Source: Maritimibacter sp.
GTDB lineage: Bacteria > Pseudomonadota > Alphaproteobacteria > Rhodobacterales > Rhodobacteraceae
DNA: 64,000 nt
Assembly (NCBI GenBank): GCA_002695005.1
Contig: NZNT01000013.1
Coordinates: 1-64,000 of the forward strand
Reading direction: 5' to 3'
The position numbers and the translations under genes are program-made. Below are positions 27,593-35,538 of the stretch, piece after piece (the first letter of the stretch is position 1; each line of letters begins with the position of its first letter). The notes below the pieces were generated by a model. That model was not told the DNA's origin and searched no databases. It saw nothing but the letters and a program-made list of their open reading frames with translations.

Positions 27593-28804
27593 TTAGCCGA
27601 GCGCCTTTTGCAGGTTCTCATCCACTGCGTCGAGAAACCCCGTCGTCGTCAGCCACCCCTGATCGGGTCCGACGAGGAGAGCGAGGTCCTTGGTCATCTG
27701 ACCGCCTTCAACGGTGTCGATCACGACCTTCTCCAAGGTCTCCGCGAAGCCTTGTAGCTTGTCATTCCCATCCAGCTTTGCGCGATGCCGGAGCGCCCCG
27801 GTCCAGGCATAGATCGAAGCGATAGAGTTGGTCGACGTCGCCTCGCCCTTCTGGTGCTGTCGGTAATGACGCGTGACGGTGCCGTGTGCGGCCTCGGCCT
27901 CGACGATCTTGCCGTCCGGGGTCATGAGTTGGCTCGTCATCAGGCCCAGCGAGCCGTAGCCCTGCGCAACGGTATCGGACTGAACGTCGCCATCGTAGTT
28001 CTTGCAGGCCCAGACGTAACCGCCAGACCACTTGAGCGACGAGGCGACCATGTCGTCAATCAGTCGGTGTTCGTACCACAGGCCCAGCTCGTCGAACCGG
28101 TCCTTGAATTCTTCTTCGAAGACCTGCTGAAACAGGTCCTTGAAGCGGCCGTCATAGGCCTTGATGATCGTGTTCTTGGTCGACAGGTACACGGGCCATT
28201 TCAGGTTCAGACCGTAGTTGAAGCTCGCCCGCGCGAAGTCGATGATACTCTCATCGAGGTTGTACATCGCCATCGTGACCCCGGCGCCGGGCGCGTCGAA
28301 GACTTCTCGCTCGATGACCGTGCCATCCTCGCCTTCGAACTTCAGCGTGATCTTGCCCTTTCCGGGGAAGGTGAAGTCTGTCGCCTTATATTGATCGCCA
28401 AAGGCGTGGCGCCCGACGACGACGGGCTTGGTCCAGCCGGGCACGAGGCGCGGGACATTCTTGCAGATGATCGGCTGGCGGAAGACGACGCCGCCAAGGA
28501 TGTTGCGGATCGTGCCATTGGGCGACTTCCACATTTTCTTGAGCCCGAATTCCTCGACCCGTGCTTCGTCCGGCGTGATCGTGGCGCATTTCACGCCGAC
28601 GCCCACCTCTTTGATCTTCATCGCCGCATCCACGGTGATCTGGTCGTCTGTCTCGTCACGCTTCTGGATCGACAGGTCGTAGTAGAGCAGGTCCACGTCA
28701 AGATAGGGCTCGATCAGCTGCGTCTTGATGAGGTCCCAGATGATGCGGGTCATCTCGTCGCCGTCGATATCGACGATGGGGTTGTCGACCTTGATCTTGT
28801 CCAT
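27593..28804 (-). CDS. icd: NADP-dependent isocitrate dehydrogenase (403 aa)
   Basis: A TCA-cycle enzyme converting isocitrate to 2-oxoglutarate with NADPH release. The sequence is of the eukaryote-like homodimeric type: it starts with [19 protein letters not shown], has the phosphate-binding SPNGTIRN loop and the metal-binding Asp residues in [13 protein letters not shown] and YDGDVQSD, and ends at 403 residues as expected. It is monocistronic, with no clear hairpin in the 180 bases after it. Nothing is unusual. Confidence 0.96.
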   Translation of the reverse strand: MDKIKVDNPIVDIDGDEMTRIIWDLIKTQLIEPYLDVDLLYYDLSIQKRDETDDQITVDAAMKIKEVGVGVKCATITPDEARVEEFGLKKMWKSPNGTIRNILGGVVFRQPIICKNVPRLVPGWTKPVVVGRHAFGDQYKATDFTFPGKGKITLKFEGEDGTVIEREVFDAPGAGVTMAMYNLDESIIDFARASFNYGLNLKWPVYLSTKNTIIKAYDGRFKDLFQQVFEEEFKDRFDELGLWYEHRLIDDMVASSLKWSGGYVWACKNYDGDVQSDTVAQGYGSLGLMTSQLMTPDGKIVEAEAAHGTVTRHYRQHQKGEATSTNSIASIYAWTGALRHRAKLDGNDKLQGFAETLEKVVIDTVEGGQMTKDLALLVGPDQGWLTTTGFLDAVDENLQKALG

Positions 28805-28917
28805 GCCACGCTCCTTGGGCTGAGTGTCGAGGGGACCCTAGCGGGTTTGCAGGTGCAGCAAAAGGCGCGGGGAAACCCGCGTGCGCTACGCCGAAGAGAA
28901 GCCGTAGGGATGCCGGG

Positions 28918-29706
28918 TTAGCGAGGCCAATCAGGTTTGCGTTTCTCGATGAAGGCCTGAATGCCCTCGGCAGTGTCCCGGTTCATCATATTGTGGACCA
29001 TGACGTCGCCGGTGAAGGCATATGCCGCGTCGAGGGGCATCTGGATCTGTTCGTAGAAGGCCTGTTTGCCGATCCGGACTGCCGACGCGAGCTTGGCGGC
29101 CACGGTTTCTGCAAGTTGCGTCGTCTCGGCATCAAGGTCTTCCGGCGCGACCACGCGGTTGACGAGGCCCACCTCGCGGGCGCGGGTCGCGTCGATGAAT
29201 TCGCCGGTGGTGAGCATTTCGAACGCCTGCTTGCGCGGGACATTGCGCGAAAGCGCCACCATCGGTGTCGAGCAGAACAGGCCGATATTGACGCCGTTCA
29301 CGCCAAATCGCGTGCCCTCGGCAGCCACGGCCATGTCGCAGGAGGCGACGAGTTGGCAGCCAGCCGCCGTCGCGATGCCGTGCGCCTGCGCGATGACAGG
29401 TTGCGGCAGGGTCGGAATCAGCTGCATGACCTCGCCGCAACGCGTGAAGAGGTCCGCGAAATAGGCGGCCCCGCCGTCTTCTGCTTGCCGCCCGGCTTGC
29501 ATTTCCTTGAGATCGTGGCCCGCGCAGAACGCCTTGCCTGCTCCCTTGAGCACCACCGCCTTGATCGAGGTGTCTTCCCGCAGCGTGGTCAGTTCCGCTT
29601 TGAGCGCCGCAAGCATGGCGTCCGACAGGGCATTCAGCTTGCCCGGATCATTCATCGTGAGTGTCGCGACTGACGCGACGTCCTCCCGGATCAGGATGTC
29701 GTCCAT
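28918..29706 (-). CDS. Enoyl-CoA hydratase/isomerase-family protein lacking usual catalytic Glu (262 aa)
   Basis: A crotonase-fold protein closest to the ECHDC3-like branch. The oxyanion-hole motif AFCAGHDLKEM is intact, and the second loop GIATAAGCQLVASCDMAV is present. At the positions where enoyl-CoA hydratase carries its two catalytic Glu, this protein has Gln (GCQL) and a stretch without Glu (FGVNGVNIG), so ordinary hydration is unlikely. The start at 29,706 is chosen for the GGGAGGA four bases upstream; the frame runs 69 codons further without coding character. It is divergent from the thioesterase gene by 55 bases. The substrate is presumably an acyl-CoA, but its identity is unknown. 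Confidence 0.82.
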   Translation of the reverse strand: MDDILIREDVASVATLTMNDPGKLNALSDAMLAALKAELTTLREDTSIKAVVLKGAGKAFCAGHDLKEMQAGRQAEDGGAAYFADLFTRCGEVMQLIPTLPQPVIAQAHGIATAAGCQLVASCDMAVAAEGTRFGVNGVNIGLFCSTPMVALSRNVPRKQAFEMLTTGEFIDATRAREVGLVNRVVAPEDLDAETTQLAETVAAKLASAVRIGKQAFYEQIQMPLDAAYAFTGDVMVHNMMNRDTAEGIQAFIEKRKPDWPR

Positions 29707-29761
29707 CTTGTCCTCCCTTTGTCCTTGCCCAACGATAGGCCGCAGTTGAGGGAGGATAAAG

Positions 29762-30184
29762 ATGCAGACGAAAATGTCGCTCGACGAATTGAACCAGTTC
29801 CTCGTCGAGCATTTCCCGCAGGTGGCGGGGGACTTCGAGGTCCTGGATGTGGCACCGATGCAGATCACCACGCGCGCGCTGGTGGATGACAAGCACTTGC
29901 GGCCTGGAAACACCGTCTCGGGGCCTACGATGTTCGCTCTGGCAGATGTCTCCGTCTACCTGGGTATCCTCGCGATGGTCGGGCCCAGGGCGTTGGCGGT
30001 TACCACCAACTGCGCGATCGACTTCATGCGAAAGCCGGTGGCGAATGCGAATCTGCGTGCCGAGACGCGAATCCTGAAGCTGGGAAAGGTTCTCGCCGTG
30101 GGCGACACTCTGATCTATTCCGAAGGGATGGATTCGCCGGTGGCGCGGGCAGGCCTGACCTACTCGCTTCCACCCGGAGAGTGA
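29762..30184 (+). CDS. PaaI-type hotdog thioesterase (140 aa)
   Basis: A single hotdog-fold acyl-CoA thioesterase of the PaaI/YbgC-like group. The central helix and following strand carry RPGNTVSGPTMFALADVSVYLGI, where the Asn/Gly and Asp residues normally form the active site, and the final strands read LAVGDTLIYSEG and ARAGLTYSLP. The length is typical. It is transcribed away from the crotonase-family gene with a shared 55-base promoter region, so the two may act on the same acyl-CoA. Confidence 0.85.
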   Translation: MQTKMSLDELNQFLVEHFPQVAGDFEVLDVAPMQITTRALVDDKHLRPGNTVSGPTMFALADVSVYLGILAMVGPRALAVTTNCAIDFMRKPVANANLRAETRILKLGKVLAVGDTLIYSEGMDSPVARAGLTYSLPPGE

Positions 30185-30263
30185 CGCGGCCGTTGACCTG
30201 TATCAAAGTCGCGGCCGGGCACACATGCAATAGCCGCGATATGATCGGATCGGAGGAGTGAGC

Positions 30264-31241
30264 ATGACCGACGCGACCGAAACCCTGGGCACCCACAGCC
30301 GACTGGAGCATTTCCCGGTAACGTTCTTCGCCATCGTCATGGGGCTGCTTGGCGTCACGCTGGCCTTCCATGCCGCGACACCCGTGCTGGGATGGACGGC
30401 GGGCGTTTCGCTTGTTGCGCTCTGGGGCGCGATCGGGGCGTTCGTCATGATCTCCGCCATCTACCTTGCAAAAGTGTTGCGCTACCCGGGTGCCGTGGCG
30501 GGGGAATGGAACCACCCGGTGAAGCTCGCCTTTTTCCCGACGATGACGATCTCGCTCCTGCTTCTCGCCACCGCACTGCGCGAAGGTGCGCCGAGCATTG
30601 CCGAGCCGCTTTGGATGATCGGTGCGGTCGGGCAGGGGATTCTGACCATCGCTGTCGTCACGGGCTGGATCAGCCATCGGTCTTTCGAAGTCGGACACCT
30701 CACGCCTGCCTGGTTCATCCCGGCCGTGGGGAATGTGATCGTGCCGGTGGCGGGCGCGCGCATGGGCTATATCGAGATCAGCTGGCTGTTCTTCTCTGTT
30801 GGGATGATGTTCTGGGGCGTGCTCCTCACGCTCGTCATGAACCGGCTGGTGTTTCACGATCCGATCCCGGCGCGGCTGTTTCCCACGATGGTGATCCTGA
30901 TCGCGCCGCCATCGGTCGCCTTCGTGGCGTATGTCACCATGTCGGGCGTAGTGGACGGGTTCGCGCGGAGCCTGATCTACGTCGCCTACCTCTTCGCAGC
31001 GCTGGTGGTGGCACAGGTGCCGCGCCTCGCACGGCTGCCGTTCGCGCTGAGCTGGTGGGCGCTTTCCTTTCCACTGGCGGCGTTGACGATCGCCTCGCTC
31101 CTGTTCGCACGGCTGGAGGAGACCGCCGCGCACCAGGCGATCGGGCTGGGAGTGCTGGTGATCCTGTCGCTCGTGGTTGTCGGGCTGATCTACCGGACCA
31201 CGCTTGCCATCCTGCGCGGTGAGATATGCAATCCGGAATAG
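30264..31241 (+). CDS. TDT/SLAC1 family anion channel or exporter (325 aa)
   Basis: About ten hydrophobic segments in the tellurite-resistance/dicarboxylate transporter fold. The first helix reads HFPVTFFAIVMGLLGVTLA, typical of bacterial TehA/SLAC1-like proteins, and the middle holds WFIPAVGNVIVPVAG. The transported anion is unknown. The ATG at 30,264 has GGAGGA six bases upstream; a GTG at 30,258 lies too close to that site. It converges on speE with 27 bases between the two stops. Confidence 0.85.
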   Translation: MTDATETLGTHSRLEHFPVTFFAIVMGLLGVTLAFHAATPVLGWTAGVSLVALWGAIGAFVMISAIYLAKVLRYPGAVAGEWNHPVKLAFFPTMTISLLLLATALREGAPSIAEPLWMIGAVGQGILTIAVVTGWISHRSFEVGHLTPAWFIPAVGNVIVPVAGARMGYIEISWLFFSVGMMFWGVLLTLVMNRLVFHDPIPARLFPTMVILIAPPSVAFVAYVTMSGVVDGFARSLIYVAYLFAALVVAQVPRLARLPFALSWWALSFPLAALTIASLLFARLEETAAHQAIGLGVLVILSLVVVGLIYRTTLAILRGEICNPE

Positions 31242-31268
31242 GGGAGCGGGCCGCAGGCGCGGACGCGC

Positions 31269-32114
31269 TCAGGGAATGAGTTTCGCGACGTAGCCGGGCA
31301 GAGCGAAGGCCGCCGCATGGACTTCGGGCGTGTAGTAGTCGGTGTCGACCCCCGACGCTTCGTACCGGCCGCGCAGAACGTCGACGGGAGTGTCGCGCCC
31401 CGGCCCATCCGTCCCCCAGCCGAAGGCCATCGGACCGCCGGCATAGGTCGGGATCGTCGCGAGGTAGCAGGTCGCATCCACGAAGAGCGCCCGAAACGCG
31501 CGCATCGTGTTGGTCAGCTCATCGCCCTGCATGAAGGGCACGCCGTTTTGCGTGACGAGTATACCGTCGGGTGACAGCGCGCGCTTGGCCTGACCGTAGA
31601 ACGTGTTGGTGAACAGCCCCTCGCCCGGGCCAATCGGGTCGGTGCTGTCGACGATGACGACGTCGTAGCCACCTGCCGTGGTCCGGATGAACTCGGCCCC
31701 GTCCGCGATGACGAGGTCAAGCCGCGGATCGTCGAACGCACCGGCGGAAATGGCGGGCAGGTATGCATTCGAGAATTCGACCACGCCCGCGTCGATCTCG
31801 ACCATCGTGACATGATCGACCGTGTCATGCTTGAGCACTTCGCGTGCCATGCCACCGTCGCCACCCCCGATGATGAGAACCCGTTTCGCCGCACCGTGGG
31901 CGATGATCGGCACATGTGACATCATCTCATGATAGATGAAGTTGTCGCCCTCGGTGACCTGCACGACATCGTCAAGCGTGAGGACACGCCCGAAGGTCGT
32001 ATTCTCGAACACGCGCAAACGCTGATGATCGGTTTCGCTGTCATAAAGCAGCTTGTCGACCCGAAGCGCCTGCGCGTAATCCGCATGCAGTTTCTCGGTG
32101 GACCAGCCGGTCAT
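31269..32114 (-). CDS. speE: Spermidine synthase (281 aa)
   Basis: Transfers an aminopropyl group from decarboxylated S-adenosylmethionine to putrescine. The nucleotide-binding GGGDGGMAREVLKH, the following acidic strand MVEIDAGVVE and the catalytic DSTDPIGPGEGLFT are all present, and the length is normal. Its start overlaps the speD stop by four bases (ATGA), so the two steps of spermidine synthesis are made from one mRNA. Confidence 0.95.
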   Translation of the reverse strand: MTGWSTEKLHADYAQALRVDKLLYDSETDHQRLRVFENTTFGRVLTLDDVVQVTEGDNFIYHEMMSHVPIIAHGAAKRVLIIGGGDGGMAREVLKHDTVDHVTMVEIDAGVVEFSNAYLPAISAGAFDDPRLDLVIADGAEFIRTTAGGYDVVIVDSTDPIGPGEGLFTNTFYGQAKRALSPDGILVTQNGVPFMQGDELTNTMRAFRALFVDATCYLATIPTYAGGPMAFGWGTDGPGRDTPVDVLRGRYEASGVDTDYYTPEVHAAAFALPGYVAKLIP

Positions 32115-32644
32115 TCCGCCGCCACCGCCGAGGCTTCGGTCACGAGGCCTTCACCGCGCAGCAGCTCCTTCATTCTCACGTCATCCGTGTCGAAGGCGCG
32201 CTTGAGCACGTCGACCGCCAGCCACGGCTGCGCGTTGCCGCACATGAACACGTCGAAGGCGCCGTAGCCGATCTCCGGCCAAGTGTGGACCGAGATATGG
32301 CTTTCGGCGAGTACGGCCACGCCCGACACACCCTGCGGCGAGAATTTGTGCGTGTGGATGTGCAGCAGCGTCGCCCCGCAGGTATCCACGATCTCGCGAA
32401 ATGCGGTTTGAATCCGGGTCTCGTCGTCGAGCCCGAAACCGTCCACGACCTCAAGTATGAGGTGCGTACCGGCATAGACCTTTCCGTCGCGGCGGATGAA
32501 GTGATCCTCGCGGTCCTCGTCGAACACGTCACGGGGCAGGGTGTTTTCGTTCGCGGCAGGGCAATAGCCCACCGATTTGGTGTCTTCCTCTTGGGCGCCT
32601 GTCTCCAGACCGATCCCCAGTTGGAAGAGGTTGGCGTCTTTCAT
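32111..32644 (-). CDS. speD: S-adenosylmethionine decarboxylase proenzyme (177 aa)
   Basis: The proenzyme cleaves itself before a Ser to make the pyruvoyl cofactor. The cleavage site is visible in LAESHISVHTWPE, with the Ser after Glu, the His in VHTW, and the catalytic Cys in FMCGNAQP. The product donates aminopropyl groups to the downstream spermidine synthase. GGGGAG lies upstream of the ATG. It has an N-terminal extension of about 50 residues compared with the short Bacillus type. Confidence 0.92.
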   Translation of the reverse strand: MKDANLFQLGIGLETGAQEEDTKSVGYCPAANENTLPRDVFDEDREDHFIRRDGKVYAGTHLILEVVDGFGLDDETRIQTAFREIVDTCGATLLHIHTHKFSPQGVSGVAVLAESHISVHTWPEIGYGAFDVFMCGNAQPWLAVDVLKRAFDTDDVRMKELLRGEGLVTEASAVAAE

Positions 32645-32986
32645 GGCGCTCCCCTTCGTTCCAGCAGATTTAGAGCAGCTTGCGCCACCCGCGGTTCCAG
32701 TCGGTCCCTTAGCGCCCCCCCGAAGACATCGAAGTTGGGATCGGTTCCGATCGTGCGGCGCATTTATGGGGGACGGGGGATTCGGTCAAGCCCCGTCTGA
32801 GGGTTCAAGAAAACGTGTGCGGCAACGACCCGCATGTTGGCGAATTCGCACCAAATCCCGCCGGGGGCCGCTATTGTCCATCGGGCAGGGACGAGACAGC
32901 GTGTTTCTCGTGCCACCGACAAGGTTTTTCTCGGTCAGGTGGAACCATACTGTATGCTTAGCCAGCAAGGAACGATCCGCAAGCCC
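32645..32986. other. Intergenic region between speD and an unknown gene
   Basis: I see no convincing gene or strong hairpin here. The plus-strand frame of the next gene is open across the last 150 bases, with ATG codons at 32,834 and 32,954, so part of this stretch could be its N-terminus if an upstream start is used. The speD promoter must lie in the first part. Confidence 0.4.
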
Positions 32987-33622
32987 ATGAAAGAACATAC
33001 GAAAGCGGTGCTGGAAGCCTGCACGGGCCAACTCGTCGCGCTGGGTCTCACGCGGCGCCGGCGTGGGCTTGCCGTATGGCAGATGAACGACGAAATGTGG
33101 GGTGGCGTCGGCATGCAGGTGCAGATCATGCGCGACAACTCCGTGCGCGTCGTTCCTGTGCCTCAGGTCGTCTGGGATCCGGTCGAGCGGCTCGTGGCGC
33201 ATGGCAAGGGGCTGGGCTACCGACCATGGAGTCCGACGGCCATTACGCGCTCTCGCGTCGTCCTGCCGAGCAAGCAAGTCGGGCCTTTCGCATTTCCCGA
33301 ACCCGAGCTGCACGGATCGGTTCTCGACCGGTTCGGCAGTTTCGTGCGGGCGAAACTGATCCCTGTCGTCCTCGAGATGGCCGACGAGCGCGAAATCCTG
33401 CGACACTACAGGCGGGAGGCCCCCAAGGGTGTAGGGCGCGCTGAACATGCGCTCGCCATTCTGGCTTGGACATCCAAGACGCTGGACCTGACCGAGGACT
33501 TCGGTTCGCTCCTGTCCGTTCAGCCGGAAGAAGAGAAACGAGCCCGTCTCGAAGCCTTCCACCACCGGCTTTGCGGATCGGAAGAGGTCCGCGAACTCAT
33601 CGGACCGGCGCGCTTTGGCTGA
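32987..33622 (+). CDS. Unknown conserved-looking protein (211 aa)
   Basis: I do not recognise a family. The product is soluble, with no signal peptide or membrane segment. It begins with a helix (MKEHTKAVLEACTGQLVALGL), then alternating strands such as GLAVWQMNDEMWGGVGMQVQIM and VRVVPVPQVVWDPVERL, and ends in a helical, charged region. Codon use is like that of the neighbours, so it is probably real. The start is uncertain: 32,954 and 32,834 are in frame. It stands alone ahead of the ribosomal-protein operon. Confidence 0.55.
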   Translation: MKEHTKAVLEACTGQLVALGLTRRRRGLAVWQMNDEMWGGVGMQVQIMRDNSVRVVPVPQVVWDPVERLVAHGKGLGYRPWSPTAITRSRVVLPSKQVGPFAFPEPELHGSVLDRFGSFVRAKLIPVVLEMADEREILRHYRREAPKGVGRAEHALAILAWTSKTLDLTEDFGSLLSVQPEEEKRARLEAFHHRLCGSEEVRELIGPARFG

Positions 33623-33755
33623 TTTTGGTGGGGTAAAATAATACCGAAAACCTAAGCCATTGTTTTCGCACCACTTTCATCGGAACTATTCCCTTGACCG
33701 GAGGCGCAATAAGACTAGAAACACGCCATCCGAAACCCACCAAGGGCCGACAGAC

Positions 33756-34220
33756 ATGAAAACCTTTTCTGCGACTCCTGCAGATATCGAGAAGAAATGG
33801 ATCGTGATCGATGCCGAAGGCCTCGTTCTTGGTCGTCTTGCCTCGATCATCGCCATGCGCCTGCGTGGCAAGCACAAGCCAAGCTTCACCCCCCACATGG
33901 ATTGCGGTGACAACGTCATCGTGATCAATGCCGACAAGGTGCAACTCACCGGCAAGAAGCGCACCGACAAGGTGCACTACTGGCACACCGGTTACCCCGG
34001 CGGCATCAAGTCGCGGACCACGGGCCAGATCCTCGAGGGCGAACACCCCGAGCGCGTCGTGACGATGGCCGTCAAGCGTATGCTTCCCGGCAATCGCCTG
34101 AGCCGCCAGCAGATGACGAACCTGCGCGTCTACGCCGGGGCCGAACATGGCCACGAGGCACAGAAGCCGGAAGTTCTGGATGTTAGGTCCATGAACAAGA
34201 AAAACACGCGTGAGGGCTGA
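33756..34220 (+). CDS. rplM: Ribosomal protein L13 (154 aa)
   Basis: An early-assembly 50S protein. The sequence follows L13 throughout: [20 protein letters not shown], then [18 protein letters not shown], the YPGGIK turn, and [16 protein letters not shown]. The ATG at 33,756 is chosen because L13 proteins begin there; the open frame continues 32 codons upstream without homology. rpsI follows after two bases, the usual pairing. Confidence 0.97.
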   Translation: MKTFSATPADIEKKWIVIDAEGLVLGRLASIIAMRLRGKHKPSFTPHMDCGDNVIVINADKVQLTGKKRTDKVHYWHTGYPGGIKSRTTGQILEGEHPERVVTMAVKRMLPGNRLSRQQMTNLRVYAGAEHGHEAQKPEVLDVRSMNKKNTREG

Positions 34221-34222
34221 TC

Positions 34223-34717
34223 ATGGCTGAAGAAGTTAAATCGCTCGATGAGCTGAACTCGGTTGTCGAAGGCGGCGATGAAGCTGTCGCGACCGAAACC
34301 TACATCCCGCGTGAGCCGGTCCGTGACGATCTCGGCCGTTCCTACGCCACCGGCAAACGGAAGGACGCGGTCGCCCGTGTCTGGATCAAGCCGGGCTCCG
34401 GCAAGGTCACTGTGAACGGCAAGGAGATGGACAAGTATTTCGCCCGTCCCGTGCTCCAGATGATCCTGCGTCAGCCCTTCACCGTTGCTGGCGTCGATGG
34501 CGAGTTCGACGTGATGGCGACCGTGACCGGCGGCGGCCTCTCCGGTCAGGCTGGTGCGGTCAAGCACGGCATCTCCAAAGCGCTTCAGCTGTATGAACCG
34601 TCGCTGCGTCCGGCACTCAAGGCCGCAGGGTTCCTGACCCGCGACAGCCGCGTCGTGGAACGCAAGAAGTACGGCCGCCGCAAGGCACGTCGGAGCTTCC
34701 AGTTCTCCAAGCGCTGA
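34223..34717 (+). CDS. rpsI: Ribosomal protein S9 (164 aa)
   Basis: A 30S protein whose C-terminal tail reaches the P-site tRNA. The S9 core starts at about residue 40 ([20 protein letters not shown]) and ends with the invariant basic tail [16 protein letters not shown]. The acidic N-terminal extension of about 38 residues is typical of alphaproteobacteria. It is transcribed with rplM and ended by a strong terminator 32 bases on. Confidence 0.97.
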   Translation: MAEEVKSLDELNSVVEGGDEAVATETYIPREPVRDDLGRSYATGKRKDAVARVWIKPGSGKVTVNGKEMDKYFARPVLQMILRQPFTVAGVDGEFDVMATVTGGGLSGQAGAVKHGISKALQLYEPSLRPALKAAGFLTRDSRVVERKKYGRRKARRSFQFSKR

Positions 34718-34748
34718 TCCGCAAACGCGATCGCACTTTGCAACTTTC

Positions 34749-34779
34749 AAGGGGCCGCTTTCACAGCGGCCCCTTTTTT
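34749..34779 (+). terminator. Rho-independent terminator of rplM-rpsI
   Basis: AAGGGGCCGC pairs perfectly with GCGGCCCCTT around a 7-base loop and runs into a T tract (34,774-34,779). A textbook terminator. Confidence 0.95.
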
Positions 34780-34921
34780 CGTTTTGGTTCAGTGTGTTGT
34801 CGTCATCGGTCGAGTTTTAGGCATTGCACACAGGTTGGCCTTAACTGTCCGGAAAGGGGGTCGCTCTAGGGTCTCATGGAATCCCCAAGAGAGGGGGAAA
34901 CACCACGGACGGAGTGACCCG

Positions 34922-35491
34922 ATGAAAATTATCTATGCTTCTGCGCTGGCTTTTGGCCTTGCCACGCCAACAATGGCGGATGACGCCGCATCTGCCATGG
35001 GCGCCTTCCTGGACGAGAACGTGATGTCCTGGGCGACCGCCCCGGTTCTTATCGGTGCGGTCCGGGCGCAAAATGCCGAGACTGCGGCACTGTCTCAATC
35101 CGAGATCGATGCAATGGACGCAGCATGGCGAAATGAGATCGGCCAGTCGTCGCGCCCGACGATCGACCGGGTCATGTCGAGCGCAGCCTCGGATTTCCTT
35201 CGCTCGCAAGTCCGGGATTCGAACGGGGCGGTCACCGAGATTTTCATCATGGATTCCCGCGGTCTGAATGTGGCCGCCTCGGGCGTCACCTCTGACTACT
35301 GGCAGGGCGACGAAGCCAAACATTCCGAGACCTTTGGCGCCGGCTCAGGCGCCAGGCACTTCTCAGAGATAGAGAAGGATGAATCGACCCGCACCTATCA
35401 GGGGCAAGCCTCTCTCACGATTGTCGATCCTGAGAGCGGTGAACCGATCGGCGCAATGACCGTGGGCATTAACGCTGAAGCCCTGTTCTGA
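34922..35491 (+). CDS. Secreted single Cache/PDC-like sensor protein (189 aa)
   Basis: A signal peptide (residues 1-19, ending MADD) precedes a domain that looks like one PDC/Cache module: a long first helix with IDAMDAAWRNEI, then FIMDSRGLNVAASGVTSDYWQGDEAK and a closing strand pair SLTIVDPESGEPIGAMTVGI. Such domains normally sense ligands outside the membrane as part of a receptor; here the domain is free in the periplasm. The gene lies 47 bases before an MCP gene on the same strand, so it probably presents a ligand to that receptor. A promoter-like stretch lies between it and the rpsI terminator. Confidence 0.7.
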   Translation: MKIIYASALAFGLATPTMADDAASAMGAFLDENVMSWATAPVLIGAVRAQNAETAALSQSEIDAMDAAWRNEIGQSSRPTIDRVMSSAASDFLRSQVRDSNGAVTEIFIMDSRGLNVAASGVTSDYWQGDEAKHSETFGAGSGARHFSEIEKDESTRTYQGQASLTIVDPESGEPIGAMTVGINAEALF

Positions 35492-35538
35492 TCCCAGCAA
35501 CGCGCGCGTGGCAACTGCCAAGAAAGTCGAGCAAGACC

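Noticed and set aside
27785-28921. Plus-strand open frame (378 codons) opposite icd
   Set aside because: Antisense shadow of icd; no ribosome-binding site or domain.
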